A DNA stretch of 32,486 bases from Alteromonadaceae bacterium (GTDB lineage: Bacteria > Pseudomonadota > Gammaproteobacteria > Enterobacterales > Alteromonadaceae). Shown in pieces: positions 16,905-24,787 of this stretch. Position 1 is the stretch's first letter; every line of letters starts with the position of its first letter. Under the pieces are notes generated by a model that was given only the letters and a program-made list of their open reading frames with translations, had not been told where the DNA came from and did no database searches. Position numbers and translations under genes: made by a program. Location of the stretch: assembly GCA_015487235.1 (NCBI GenBank), contig WFQC01000079.1, positions 1-32,486 of the forward strand, in the 5' to 3' direction.

Positions 16905-16931
16905 AGGTTAGTGCTATTTATAAACTAACCT
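16905..16931 (-). terminator. Possible terminator after the 16981 gene
   Basis: An 8-bp perfect inverted repeat, AGGTTAGT (16905-16912) with ACTAACCT (16924-16931), is followed leftward after five bases by TTTTT. The distance from the T-run makes it a weaker candidate than the others here. Confidence 0.4.
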
Positions 16932-16980
16932 ATAACTCAATAAAATAGTATTCATTTATTGATAGAAATATCTTAATACA

Positions 16981-17334
16981 CTATTCAATGCGTTTTTTAG
17001 CTTCTGCAAGTAACTCGGGTGAAAGTTTTTCTAAATCACTTAAATTAGCGCTAACAATTTTTTTAGAGAGTTTCCTAATAATCATTTCACCGGTTGAAAG
17101 TGAACCTGAGGCAGCGGCAAATACTAAAATATTTTGGTGATTACAACGTAACTCTTTAAATATTTTGCGAATTTTTAAGTGATTACTTTTTAAAAAAGAT
17201 CTAAGGCGTTTTTTATCATCTGCAGCGACATACTCACAAATACTTAACGATATGTTCGCAGAGAAGCTTGGTGGACTATAGCTAAATATTGAAGAGGCGA
17301 AAATAACAGTAAATAGTTTAACAAAATTACGCAT
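16981..17334 (-). CDS. Secreted DUF3718-like protein, paralogue A
   Basis: This small exported protein has 117 residues from the start chosen here. An open frame extends eight codons further to 17358, but the Met at 17334 is preferred: it has AAGGA just upstream and gives a normal Sec signal peptide (MRNFVKLFTVIFASSIFSYS, ending near SFSA). The mature part holds CEYVAADDKKRLRSFLKSN, then LRCNHQNILVFAAASGSL and KLSKKIV. Two Cys (CEY and CNH) could form a periplasmic disulfide. The pattern fits what I remember of the DUF3718 family of Shewanella and Colwellia, whose function is unknown. It is about half identical to the gene at 17524 and lies 189 bases downstream of it with its own ribosome-binding site, past a terminator. 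Confidence 0.75.
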   Translation of the reverse strand: MRNFVKLFTVIFASSIFSYSPPSFSANISLSICEYVAADDKKRLRSFLKSNHLKIRKIFKELRCNHQNILVFAAASGSLSTGEMIIRKLSKKIVSANLSDLEKLSPELLAEAKKRIE

Positions 17335-17441
17335 AAAATTTTCCTTCAAATTAAACAACCTATTATCTAGTGTAGTGTATTTTCTTTATGAGTCAAAAAG
17401 CTTTCTTTGATTAATAAAATATATAATATTATAAAAAAGTA

Positions 17442-17464
17442 AAGCCTATCAAAAAGATAGGCTT
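17442..17464 (-). terminator. Intrinsic terminator after the 17524 gene
   Basis: A perfect 9-bp stem, AAGCCTATC (17442-17450) with GATAGGCTT (17456-17464), has a five-base loop. Leftward it is followed by TACTTTTTT. It separates the two paralogous secreted-protein genes, so each probably has its own transcript. Confidence 0.8.
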
Positions 17465-17523
17465 CATATAGATAATCGAGAGTAATTATTAAGGTTATAT
17501 TGCGTTATATGAAATTACCTATA

Positions 17524-17871
17524 TTATTCAACTCGCTTTTTAGCTTTAGCTGCTAAATGAGCTGAATGCTCTGCAATGGCATCAATATTGGCACGAATCA
17601 CTTTTTTAGAAAGCTTACCAATCATGAGTTCACCAACATCAAGTGCATTAGACGAAGCAGCAAAGACTAATAAGTTTTGGCCATTACATTGAATATTTTT
17701 AAAAATAGAGCGTAACTTTAATTTATTGGCTTTTAAGAAACCTCTCAGGCGCTTTTTATCGTTTACTGATACATACTCGCAAATACGCAATGAAATACTG
17801 TCGGCAGCGCTTGCGGTAGGTGTCATAGCAAAAGCCGTTGTAATTAAACTAGCAATAAGTAATTTTTTCAT
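17524..17871 (-). CDS. Secreted DUF3718-like protein, paralogue B
   Basis: The 115 residues have a textbook Sec signal peptide (MKKLLIASLITTAFAMTPTASA, cleavage after residue 22). The mature domain has ISLRICEYVSVNDKKRLRGF, then IFKNIQCNGQNLLVFAAS, GELMIGKLSKKV and a charged end AAKAKKRVE. The Cys pair CEY/CNG and most hydrophobic positions are shared with paralogue A, so the two arose by tandem duplication. An AAGGA lies at a good distance before the ATG at 17871. It is probably periplasmic. The function is unknown; neighbours (tRNAs, ychF) give no clue. Confidence 0.8.
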   Translation of the reverse strand: MKKLLIASLITTAFAMTPTASAADSISLRICEYVSVNDKKRLRGFLKANKLKLRSIFKNIQCNGQNLLVFAASSNALDVGELMIGKLSKKVIRANIDAIAEHSAHLAAKAKKRVE

Positions 17872-17971
17872 GTTTTTTCCTTTTTTATTAAGTTATTACA
17901 ACACTTGTATCTAAATTTCTGATCTTCCTGATGAATTGTAATCCTTATTCTTATAGCAAGTATTTAGGCTA

Positions 17972-18042
17972 TACCTATTGAACAGGTGAATTTCATTGCT
18001 GATAAAACAGGTAAAAATGAAATAAACAGCGTTTTATAGGTA
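17972..18042. repeat. Nested inverted repeat in the ychF/DUF3718 spacer
   Basis: Outer arms TACCTAT (17972-17978) and ATAGGTA (18036-18042) enclose inner arms ATTTCATT (17990-17997) and AATGAAAT (18016-18023). AACAGGT occurs twice as a direct repeat. It is not the same as the 16201-type element. The rest of this 288-base spacer holds the ychF terminator and presumably the promoter of the 17524 gene. Confidence 0.5.
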
Positions 18043-18061
18043 CAAGTATAATTTTAGTGTA

Positions 18062-18106
18062 GTCATAAAAAAAAACTTTGCTGTAAAACATAAGTATTAC
18101 AGCAAA
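18062..18106 (-). terminator. Intrinsic terminator of ychF
   Basis: A perfect 10-bp stem, TTTGCTGTAA (18077-18086) with TTACAGCAAA (18097-18106), is followed leftward by a run of about nine T. It lies 54 bases past the ychF stop. Confidence 0.85.
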
Positions 18107-18159
18107 ATTAAGTTTGTTGGTCATTTAAAAATGGTTTGGGTACTGTAGGGTATTAGTGT

Positions 18160-19251
18160 TTAAACATTAAAACGAAAATGGATCACATCACCATCTTGAA
18201 CAAGGTAATCTTTACCTTCTAAGCGCCATTTACCCGCTTCTTTGGCGCCGGCTTCACCTCGGTATTGAATAAAGTCATCGTAAGCAATAACTTCGGCACG
18301 AATAAAGCCTTTTTCAAAATCAGTATGAATAACACCAGCCGCTTGTGGTGCGGTAGCATTGTGTTTTACTGTCCAAGCGCGTACTTCTTTTACGCCAGCA
18401 GTAAAATAGGTTTGTAAATGTAATAGGGCATAGCCAGAGTTAATAACACGATTTAACCCAGGTTCAGTAAGCCCCATTTCACGCATAAATTCTTCAGCTT
18501 CTTCTTTGTCAAGTTCTGCTATTTCGCTTTCTATTTCAGCACAAACAGGCACAACCACAGCACCTTCTTTTTCTGCAATTTCGCGCACTTGATCAAGATA
18601 TGGGTTATTTTCAAAACCATCTTCATTGACATTAGCAATATACATTGTGGGTTTAATGGTTAGAAAATTTAGGTAGGCAACGGCTGCTTTTTCTTCTTTT
18701 GTTAACTCAAGCGAACGGATCATATTGCCATTTTCAACATGCTTTAATATTTTTTCTAATACAGGCACTTCGAATTTTGCGTCTTTATCGCCACCTTTAG
18801 CTCGTTTTCCTTGACGAATAATCGCACGTTCGGCAGTGTCCATATCGGCTAAAGCAAGTTCAGTATTGATCACATCAATGTCATCAGCAGGGTTAACACT
18901 ACCTGAAACATGCACAATATTTTCGTTTTCAAAACAACGAACCACATGGCCTATGGCATCAGTTTCACGAATGTTTGCCAAAAATTTATTACCTAAACCT
19001 TCTCCTTTTGAAGCGCCAGCAACAAGGCCTGCGATATCAACAAATTCCATTGTCGTTGGTAACACACGTTGAGGGTTTACTATTTCAGCTAAAGCATCTA
19101 AACGAGGATCGGGTACAGGTACAACACCCGTATTGGGTTCGATAGTACAAAACGGAAAGTTTGCTGCTTCAATTCCTGCTTTGGTTAATGCGTTAAATAA
19201 GGTTGATTTTCCGACGTTGGGCAAACCAACAATGCCACATTTAAATCCCAT
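18160..19251 (-). CDS. ychF: Redox-regulated ATPase YchF (OLA1/Obg family)
   Basis: YchF is a P-loop NTPase that binds ATP in preference to GTP and associates with ribosomes; in E. coli it dampens catalase and oxidative-stress responses. The 363 residues start [20 protein letters not shown] (P-loop 9-17). Then come [11 protein letters not shown], the switch region [20 protein letters not shown] and the YchF-type NVNEDG in place of NKxD. A C-terminal TGS domain follows (about 280-363, [28 protein letters not shown]). It follows pth by 22 bases, the same pth-ychF pairing as in E. coli. Confidence 0.98.
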   Translation of the reverse strand: MGFKCGIVGLPNVGKSTLFNALTKAGIEAANFPFCTIEPNTGVVPVPDPRLDALAEIVNPQRVLPTTMEFVDIAGLVAGASKGEGLGNKFLANIRETDAIGHVVRCFENENIVHVSGSVNPADDIDVINTELALADMDTAERAIIRQGKRAKGGDKDAKFEVPVLEKILKHVENGNMIRSLELTKEEKAAVAYLNFLTIKPTMYIANVNEDGFENNPYLDQVREIAEKEGAVVVPVCAEIESEIAELDKEEAEEFMREMGLTEPGLNRVINSGYALLHLQTYFTAGVKEVRAWTVKHNATAPQAAGVIHTDFEKGFIRAEVIAYDDFIQYRGEAGAKEAGKWRLEGKDYLVQDGDVIHFRFNV

Positions 19252-19273
19252 GATTTACACCTATAAATAGTTT

Positions 19274-19858
19274 TTAGCTTGCTTTAAATGAATGCAGACG
19301 ATGTTGTGCTTTTTTCAAATCATCTTTTTGCCATAACTCAATACAGCGTGTTGCTTCATCAATTGCTTGCTCGATACGTTGTTGCTCGTTTGCGGGAGCT
19401 TTACCTAAAACATGACCCGTTACTTTGTCTTTATGACCCGGATGACCTATGCCAATACGCAAACGGTAAAAATTTTTATTATTAGCGAGTGAAGCAATAA
19501 TATCTCTTAAGCCATTATGCCCACCGTGACCGCCACCTAATTTAATTTTACAGATCCCAGGTTCCATGTCTAATTCGTCATGTGCTACTAATATATTTTC
19601 AACGGGAATTTTAAAAAAATTAACCAAAGGAGCCACAGCTTTACCACTGCGATTCATAAAAGTCGTTGGAATTAATAAGTGAACAAGTTGACCGGCTATT
19701 TCACCTTTACCATAAAGGCCAAAATATTTTTTTTCTGCTCTAAGTGATATATTGAAACGCTTTGCAAGCTCTTCAACGAACCAAACACCAGCGTTATGAC
19801 GGGTTTTACTATATTCGGGGCCTGGATTACCCAGACCCACTATTAGTTGAATACTCAT
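19274..19858 (-). CDS. pth: Peptidyl-tRNA hydrolase
   Basis: Pth frees tRNA from prematurely released peptidyl-tRNA. The 194 residues show [20 protein letters not shown], with N11 and the catalytic H21. [10 protein letters not shown] supplies the conserved Asp, and [13 protein letters not shown] is the substrate-binding loop. Length is standard. It lies 21 bases after rplY and 22 before ychF, so rplY-pth-ychF is probably one operon from the promoter at 20643. Confidence 0.98.
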   Translation of the reverse strand: MSIQLIVGLGNPGPEYSKTRHNAGVWFVEELAKRFNISLRAEKKYFGLYGKGEIAGQLVHLLIPTTFMNRSGKAVAPLVNFFKIPVENILVAHDELDMEPGICKIKLGGGHGGHNGLRDIIASLANNKNFYRLRIGIGHPGHKDKVTGHVLGKAPANEQQRIEQAIDEATRCIELWQKDDLKKAQHRLHSFKAS

Positions 19859-19879
19859 AAATACTAAGGTATTTAGTGA

Positions 19880-20497
19880 TTACTCAGCTACTGCTTCTTC
19901 ATCAGCTTCATCATCACTGCTGCTGCCTTTAGGAGCATTTGCAGTAACAACTGCATGGTCGTGATCAGCACCTTTACCTAATTCAACAGAGCTAACACCT
20001 TTTGGTAATTTAACATCTGATAAATGTAATGTTTGTCCTACTTCCATTTCTGTTAAATCAACTTCAATGAACTCAGGTAAATCAGCAGGTAAACAGGTAA
20101 TATCGATATCACTGATGTGATGAGCGATAATAGCGCCTTTCTTCACAACAAAACGCTCATTCACAAAATGAACAGGTACTGTTTTGTGAATGGCTTTGTT
20201 GTCATCTACACGTAAAAAGTCTAAGTGCATAATCATTGGCTTGAAAGGATGGCGTTGCATATCTTTAATTACAGCTTTTACAGGCTTACCATCAACATTA
20301 ATGGTTAAAATATGCGAATAAAAAGCTTCTTCTTCTTGTGCACGGAACACTTTGTTGTGTGCTAAGGTTAAGGATACAGGCTCTTCACCGGCACCGTATA
20401 GGATTGCTGGAACTTTGTTGTTATGACGAAGGCGGCGGCTCGCACCTTTCCCTAAGTCTGTACGTACTTCAGCATCCAAAGTAAATAAATCAGTCAT
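19880..20497 (-). CDS. rplY: 50S ribosomal protein L25/Ctc
   Basis: L25 binds 5S rRNA. This is the long two-domain CTC form (205 residues): an N-terminal L25 domain (about 1-95; begins [30 protein letters not shown]) and a C-terminal TL5-type beta domain (about 100-185). An acidic tail follows ([13 protein letters not shown]). E. coli has only the first domain. It is first in an rplY-pth-ychF operon. The promoter upstream at 20643-20671 has a GC-rich discriminator, and the leader contains the 7-bp hairpin GAAGTTA/TAACTTC at 20603-20621. Confidence 0.97.
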   Translation of the reverse strand: MTDLFTLDAEVRTDLGKGASRRLRHNNKVPAILYGAGEEPVSLTLAHNKVFRAQEEEAFYSHILTINVDGKPVKAVIKDMQRHPFKPMIMHLDFLRVDDNKAIHKTVPVHFVNERFVVKKGAIIAHHISDIDITCLPADLPEFIEVDLTEMEVGQTLHLSDVKLPKGVSSVELGKGADHDHAVVTANAPKGSSSDDEADEEAVAE

Positions 20498-20642
20498 GGT
20501 TAATTCTCTTATATTTTATACTTAACTATCAAATAGATATCGTATAAGTTAAATGTACATTGTTTTCGCGACCAAAAACAATAATGAAACCTTGTTTATA
20601 AAGAAGTTACTTAATAACTTCCCCAGATAAAAAAGGCGCGGC

Positions 20643-20671
20643 ATAATACCACTTCAGCGCATGAGATCCAA
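20643..20671 (-). promoter_or_regulatory. Promoter of the rplY operon
   Basis: On the minus strand TTGGAT (20671-20666), a 17-base spacer and TATTAT (20648-20643) are followed by GCCGCGCC, a discriminator typical of stringently controlled translation genes. The leader to the rplY ATG would be about 140 nt. Confidence 0.7.
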
Positions 20672-20689
20672 GTGCTATGTACAATGAAG

Positions 20690-21652
20690 CTAAAAATTTA
20701 GTGCGATATTTTCTTGGTAATAAGCTAATTGTTCGGGCGTTAAAATGCCTTCAAGATGTTTTTGTAGTTGGGCTTTAAAATCTGCGTTAAGTGGTGTACT
20801 TCTTCTATTTAAAGGATTACGCGCCCCAGCAATCGTAATATGACTTAAATCAGCAGGTTGCTCATCAAAAAAACGTTGTATTTCATCTTTTTGGTAAGGC
20901 TCTAAAGCAGGAATGCGTTGGATCATTTGAGCTTGTCTATTCATCGCTAGGTTATGTTGCTGCGTTGCTTGCGCCACTTCATATTCATAATAATCATTAA
21001 TTTGTTCTTCGGTTAACACAGAGGTTAGCGTACTTTCAAAATAACTTTGTTGGCTTTGTAATTCTGCTTCTACTTGTTGAGTTAATTGTTCATTATCTAT
21101 TTGACCGTACTCGCCATAGTTAAATAGTTGCTCAACGCTGCCTTGTGCTAGTGCTTCTAAAATGGGTGCCATAATGTCGAGATCGGTCAGCATTTTATTA
21201 CGCAATAATAGGGCAAGTGCTTGGCTTTGTTCTTCTGTTAAATCGAGTGCTTTTCTTAGTTTTTCAGGCACAATGTATTCAACAGGTGGCAGGTTCTTTT
21301 TCATAAAATCAACAGATAAAAAGCGCATATTAGCAGGGCGCTTATGTGATTTTTGTTGCAAATGAGTGGTGTTGCTATTTTCTTGAGTAGCCCCTTTAAG
21401 TGCATTGAGTTTGGCAAGTTGATTTTTAAGTTGAATAACTTGCTCATTTAACTCTTGGTTTGATTTTTGTAATGCTTGCCATGATAAGTCATCATTTGAA
21501 ACTGACGCTAACATATCATCATGGGCTATAGGGATTATTTGAGCGCTTTCACTTGTACTATAAAGGCTTTTGAGCAGCCAAGCAGCAACAAAGCCTAAGA
21601 TAAATATAAGTAAGTACTTATATGATACAGATTTAAAATTATTGTTAGCCAC
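20690..21652 (-). CDS. Membrane-anchored protein with three LTxEQ motifs, function unknown
   Basis: I do not recognise this 320-residue protein. It starts with a short basic stretch and one membrane anchor (residues 12-28, YLLIFILGFVAAWLLKS), so most of it should lie in the periplasm. A coiled-coil follows (about 55-88, LQKSNQELNEQVIQLKNQLAKLN). Then comes an all-helical, Gln/Glu-rich region with LTEEQ at 138-142, LTEEQ at 213-217 and LTPEQ at 304-308. Repeated LTxxQ is the hallmark of Spy/CpxP periplasmic chaperones, which are secreted and have two copies. A membrane-tethered, enlarged Spy-like chaperone or envelope-stress sensor is a possibility but inference. It lies between prs and rplY, upstream of the rplY promoter, with no evident terminator of its own. 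Confidence 0.8.
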   Translation of the reverse strand: MANNNFKSVSYKYLLIFILGFVAAWLLKSLYSTSESAQIIPIAHDDMLASVSNDDLSWQALQKSNQELNEQVIQLKNQLAKLNALKGATQENSNTTHLQQKSHKRPANMRFLSVDFMKKNLPPVEYIVPEKLRKALDLTEEQSQALALLLRNKMLTDLDIMAPILEALAQGSVEQLFNYGEYGQIDNEQLTQQVEAELQSQQSYFESTLTSVLTEEQINDYYEYEVAQATQQHNLAMNRQAQMIQRIPALEPYQKDEIQRFFDEQPADLSHITIAGARNPLNRRSTPLNADFKAQLQKHLEGILTPEQLAYYQENIALNF

Positions 21653-21720
21653 AATGTCCCTTTGAATACTTACTTAATAGAATGGTATTATTTCAATTTG
21701 CTATGAGAAATATTAAACCT

Positions 21721-21870
21721 TATACCAACTCGGATAAATAATTGATCAACCTTGCTAGTTAAAATAATGTCTAGTTTCGTTATGAATTTTGCAAGTAGAA
21801 TAACTACTTACTGCAATTCAAGCCTTGCTAACCATCATTTTTCTTGCGTAAATTTTAATCGAATTGGTAT
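21721..21870. repeat. Palindromic dispersed repeat (long variant)
   Basis: The left end TATACCAACTCGGATAAATA and the interior GATCAACCTTG and AATAATGTCTAGTTTCGTTAT match the 16201 copy. The right end (21851-21870, reading GAATTGGTAT at its edge) is the inverted complement of the left end with a few changes. An extra stretch of about 60 bases lies between. This and the prs terminator account for the 302-base gap between the 20690 gene and prs. Confidence 0.65.
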
Positions 21871-21906
21871 TAAATCTAAACTATTTATTGAAAAAACAAA
21901 AGTAAT

Positions 21907-21932
21907 AAAAAAGGGATAAAAACTCATCCCTT
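21907..21932 (-). terminator. Intrinsic terminator of prs
   Basis: A 7-bp stem, AAGGGAT (21911-21917) with ATCCCTT (21926-21932), is followed leftward by TTTTTT. It lies 23 bases past the prs stop. Confidence 0.8.
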
Positions 21933-21954
21933 CGCAGTAATTATTTACTTATTA

Positions 21955-22902
21955 TTAAGAATCAAACATTGCTGAAATGGATTCTTCGTTTGAAACACGG
22001 CGAATCGCTTCAGATAACATACTACTTAAACTGAGTTGGCGTACTTTGCCTGTAGCTTTAATCGCGTCAGTTAAGGTGATAGAGTCAGTCACAATGACTT
22101 CATCTATTACTGAGTTTTTAATATTTTCAGCAGCATTACCTGAAAAAACAGGGTGAGTAGCGTAAGCATAAATACGATTAGCGCCATGTTCTTTTAAGGC
22201 TTCAGCAGCTTTTGCTAATGTTCCACCCGTATCGATCATGTCATCAACAATAATACAGTCACGACCTTTTACATCACCAATAATATGCATTACTTGCGCA
22301 ACGTTTGCTTTAGGGCGACGTTTATCAATAATAGCAAGATCGGTATCATTTAATAACTTAGCAACAGCGCGAGCACGTACAACACCGCCAATATCAGGTG
22401 AAACAACCACGGAGTCTTCTAATTTATTAGCCAGCATATCTTCTAATAAAATAGGCGTACCAAAAACATTGTCAACCGGTACATCAAAGAAGCCTTGAAT
22501 TTGCTCGGCGTGTAGATCTACAGTTAATACCCGATCAACACCTACATTTGAGAGAAAATCGGCAACGACTTTAGCGGTAATTGGCACACGAGCACTACGT
22601 ACACGACGGTCTTGGCGAGCATAGCCAAAATAAGGAATAACAGCCGTAATACGACCTGCAGATGAACGACGCAACGCATCGATCATCACAATTAATTCCA
22701 TTAAATTATCATTAGTTGGAGCACAAGTTGATTGAATAATAAAAACATCCGCACCTCGAACATTTTCATTAATTTCAACACTGATCTCACCATCACTAAA
22801 ACTGCCAACTTTGGCATCACCTAATGAAATATATAAACGATTTGCTATTTTTTTGGCCAGTTCAGGGGTGGCATTACCCGCAAAGATCTTCATGTCAGGC
22901 AC
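21955..22902 (-). CDS. prs: Ribose-phosphate pyrophosphokinase
   Basis: Prs makes PRPP from ribose 5-phosphate and ATP for purine, pyrimidine, His, Trp and NAD synthesis. The 315 residues match E. coli Prs nearly end to end: start [20 protein letters not shown], then [37 protein letters not shown] and the PRPP-binding loop [19 protein letters not shown]. The start is a GTG at 22902: GAGGAA at 22909-22914 lies six bases before it and fifteen before the next ATG (22893). It has its own extended -10 promoter and a terminator on each side, so it is probably monocistronic, although ispE and lolB precede it. Confidence 0.98.
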   Translation of the reverse strand: MPDMKIFAGNATPELAKKIANRLYISLGDAKVGSFSDGEISVEINENVRGADVFIIQSTCAPTNDNLMELIVMIDALRRSSAGRITAVIPYFGYARQDRRVRSARVPITAKVVADFLSNVGVDRVLTVDLHAEQIQGFFDVPVDNVFGTPILLEDMLANKLEDSVVVSPDIGGVVRARAVAKLLNDTDLAIIDKRRPKANVAQVMHIIGDVKGRDCIIVDDMIDTGGTLAKAAEALKEHGANRIYAYATHPVFSGNAAENIKNSVIDEVIVTDSITLTDAIKATGKVRQLSLSSMLSEAIRRVSNEESISAMFDS

Positions 22903-22966
22903 GGTGTGTTCCTCAGAAACATTGACATTAAACGTTAGCTTATCTTAAACAGAAAAAACTATGTGA

Positions 22967-23002
22967 ATTATAACACTCATTGGCAAGTTTATTTTAACTT
23001 GC
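22967..23002 (-). promoter_or_regulatory. Extended -10 promoter of prs with upstream palindrome
   Basis: On the minus strand TGTTATAAT (22975-22967) is a consensus extended -10. No good -35 is seen. In its place lies the perfect palindrome GCAAGTT-N6-AACTTGC (22983-23002), which could be an operator. It does not fit the contiguous PurR half-sites used at E. coli prs. Confidence 0.55.
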
Positions 23003-23048
23003 TTAACTGTATTTATTACCAAAGACATAACTGGCAATAAATAATGAC

Positions 23049-23078
23049 AAAAAGCCAAAATATAATAGCTGGCTTTTT
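23049..23078 (-). terminator. Intrinsic terminator of lolB-ispE
   Basis: A perfect 9-bp stem, AAAAAGCCA (23049-23057) with TGGCTTTTT (23070-23078), has a 12-base loop. Its A/T ends supply the leftward U-tract. It lies 23 bases past the ispE stop. Confidence 0.75.
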
Positions 23079-23101
23079 ATCGTTAACTTTTAAACTTTTA
23101 T

Positions 23102-23974
23102 TTATAACGCTTCAATCACTTTAAGTAAGGGTGATTTGTTTAAACCTTTTGCTACAAAAGAGCTTATCTTTTGTGGAAGCTTAGCTTGTAAGTTTAATGC
23201 CTCGGCTTTGCTATTAAAGCGCGTGAAGATACAAGCCCCAGTACCTGTCATTCGAGACGGCGCGTATTCTACCAACCAAGCCAGTAGCTTGGCAACCTCA
23301 GGATAATGTTTTACAACCATTGTTTGGCAATCGTTATGGCAGTCTTCGATGACTAATTTATCAAGAGAAATTTTTGCCGTATTGCGAGGCAAATCGGCTG
23401 AATTAAATACAGCGGCTGTGGAAATACTGCATTGAGGTTTGGTCACTAAATACCAATATTCTTTAGGATTTGCTGGCGTTAACTGCTCACCAACACCACA
23501 GGCAAAAGCGGCAAAACCATGAATAAATACGGGAACATCTGCCCCTAAACTTAGCCCAAGTTGAGCAAGTTTTTCAAGCGAAAAATTAATATGCCATAAC
23601 TTATTCAATGCCATTAAAATAGTCGCTGCGTTAGAAGAACCTCCACCTAGCCCACCTCCCATAGGTAATACTTTGTCTATTTTTATTTCGACACCGCAGG
23701 AAGAAAAATCTTGTATTTTTAGTTCTTGCTGGGCTGATGTTTTAAGTAAATTAGCGGCTTTTACCATTAAATTATCTTGTGCTTTGAGTTGTTCAAAGTG
23801 CGTTAATAGCGTAATTTTCCCTGAATTGTTAGTCGCTAATTCAATAGTATCGCCATGATCTAAAAATTGAAATAAGGTTTGTAATTCATGATAACCGTCG
23901 CTACGACGTCCGTTTACATGCAAAAAAAGATTTAACTTAGCGGGAGAGGGAAAGTTTAAAAAAGAAGATTTCAC
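23102..23974 (-). CDS. ispE: 4-diphosphocytidyl-2-C-methyl-D-erythritol kinase
   Basis: IspE phosphorylates CDP-ME in the MEP isoprenoid pathway. The 290 residues have the GHMP-kinase layout: PAKLNLFLHVNGRRSDGYHE at 11-30 (K13 in the active site), the ATP-binding loop PMGGGLGGGSSNAAT at 104-118, and GADVPVFIHG with the catalytic Asp. A C-terminal MTGTGACIF completes it. Its ATG overlaps the lolB stop by four bases (ATGA), so translation is coupled. The lolB-ispE-prs order next to hemA matches E. coli. Confidence 0.97.
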   Translation of the reverse strand: MKSSFLNFPSPAKLNLFLHVNGRRSDGYHELQTLFQFLDHGDTIELATNNSGKITLLTHFEQLKAQDNLMVKAANLLKTSAQQELKIQDFSSCGVEIKIDKVLPMGGGLGGGSSNAATILMALNKLWHINFSLEKLAQLGLSLGADVPVFIHGFAAFACGVGEQLTPANPKEYWYLVTKPQCSISTAAVFNSADLPRNTAKISLDKLVIEDCHNDCQTMVVKHYPEVAKLLAWLVEYAPSRMTGTGACIFTRFNSKAEALNLQAKLPQKISSFVAKGLNKSPLLKVIEAL

Positions 23975-24591
23975 TTTATACTCCAGTGATTTAAGTGTAT
24001 TTTTATGCGTAAATTACCTTGTTTTATACTGAGTTTTGTTGGTAATTGATAACCCTGAAAAAGCTGATAATCATGATAAATTATTTGCCACGTTTGCTGA
24101 TAATAATAACTTGTTAATGATTTGGGTAAGAGAGAGTTTTGTGAGTATTCAATTTTATCCGCACTGGTGTAAGCAAGCCCTTTTAACCAGTAACTTAGCG
24201 CTTTTGTGGGTAAGGTTATGCCCGTTAGTTGGTAAATAAGCTGTGTTAAATTATGCCCTTGGTAGGTTTTTCCATCGACTTCAATGGTATGATGATTATT
24301 CAAACTTTCAACGTGTAATATGTTTATTCCTAAGAAAGTTGTTAAATCAATTTGCTGATAATGGTTATTATCTTGCTGATTGAACTGCCAAAAAAGCGTG
24401 GCACTTTGGCGCTTTTTATTCTCAATAAAAGCTATTTTTCCTTTTACTATCCAATGAGTAAGTTGCATTAGCTGTTGATTGCGCTGCTCAATTGTTGTTG
24501 CTACTAACGGTTGCTTTATCGTTGAAGAAGGGTTAGAGGCACAAGCAGACAAGTAAAGTACTATAAAAATCAGTAAAAACTGTTTTAGCAT
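23971..24591 (-). CDS. lolB: Outer-membrane lipoprotein insertase LolB
   Basis: LolB receives lipoproteins from LolA and places them in the outer membrane. The 206 residues start with a lipoprotein signal (MLKQFLLIFIVLYLSACAS), with lipobox LSAC and lipidated Cys17. After it come the hallmark WIVKGKIAFIENKKRQSATLFWQF, the protruding loop region THFLGI-like (TTFLGINILHVESL), and AYTSADKIEY. Conservation is modest, as usual for LolB, but the lipobox, length and hemA-lolB-ispE context are decisive. It is divergent from hemA across about 195 bases. Confidence 0.93.
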   Translation of the reverse strand: MLKQFLLIFIVLYLSACASNPSSTIKQPLVATTIEQRNQQLMQLTHWIVKGKIAFIENKKRQSATLFWQFNQQDNNHYQQIDLTTFLGINILHVESLNNHHTIEVDGKTYQGHNLTQLIYQLTGITLPTKALSYWLKGLAYTSADKIEYSQNSLLPKSLTSYYYQQTWQIIYHDYQLFQGYQLPTKLSIKQGNLRIKIHLNHWSIK

Positions 24592-24787
24592 AAAAATTTA
24601 GCAGCTATGTAATCAATCAGAAAGTGGCATTGTATCAATATTTTTACATAATATGCGAGTGCTTTAATTTTGATCTAGGTAAACTTAACACGTTAATCTT
24701 AGCCTTATCTGTGTATTAAGCTTTCTTTGTTTGCGTATTTTTCGTAAAATTACCTTACTTTCTATATTACTTTTACTATTTTACTTT

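Noticed and set aside
16981-17358. Longer start (17358) for secreted paralogue A
   Set aside because: The Met at 17334 has AAGGA just upstream and gives a normal signal peptide.
24731-24787. N-terminal membrane-like extension of HemA
   Set aside because: The family starts at MSIVAVGINHKTAP; the TTG start would add residues without homologues.
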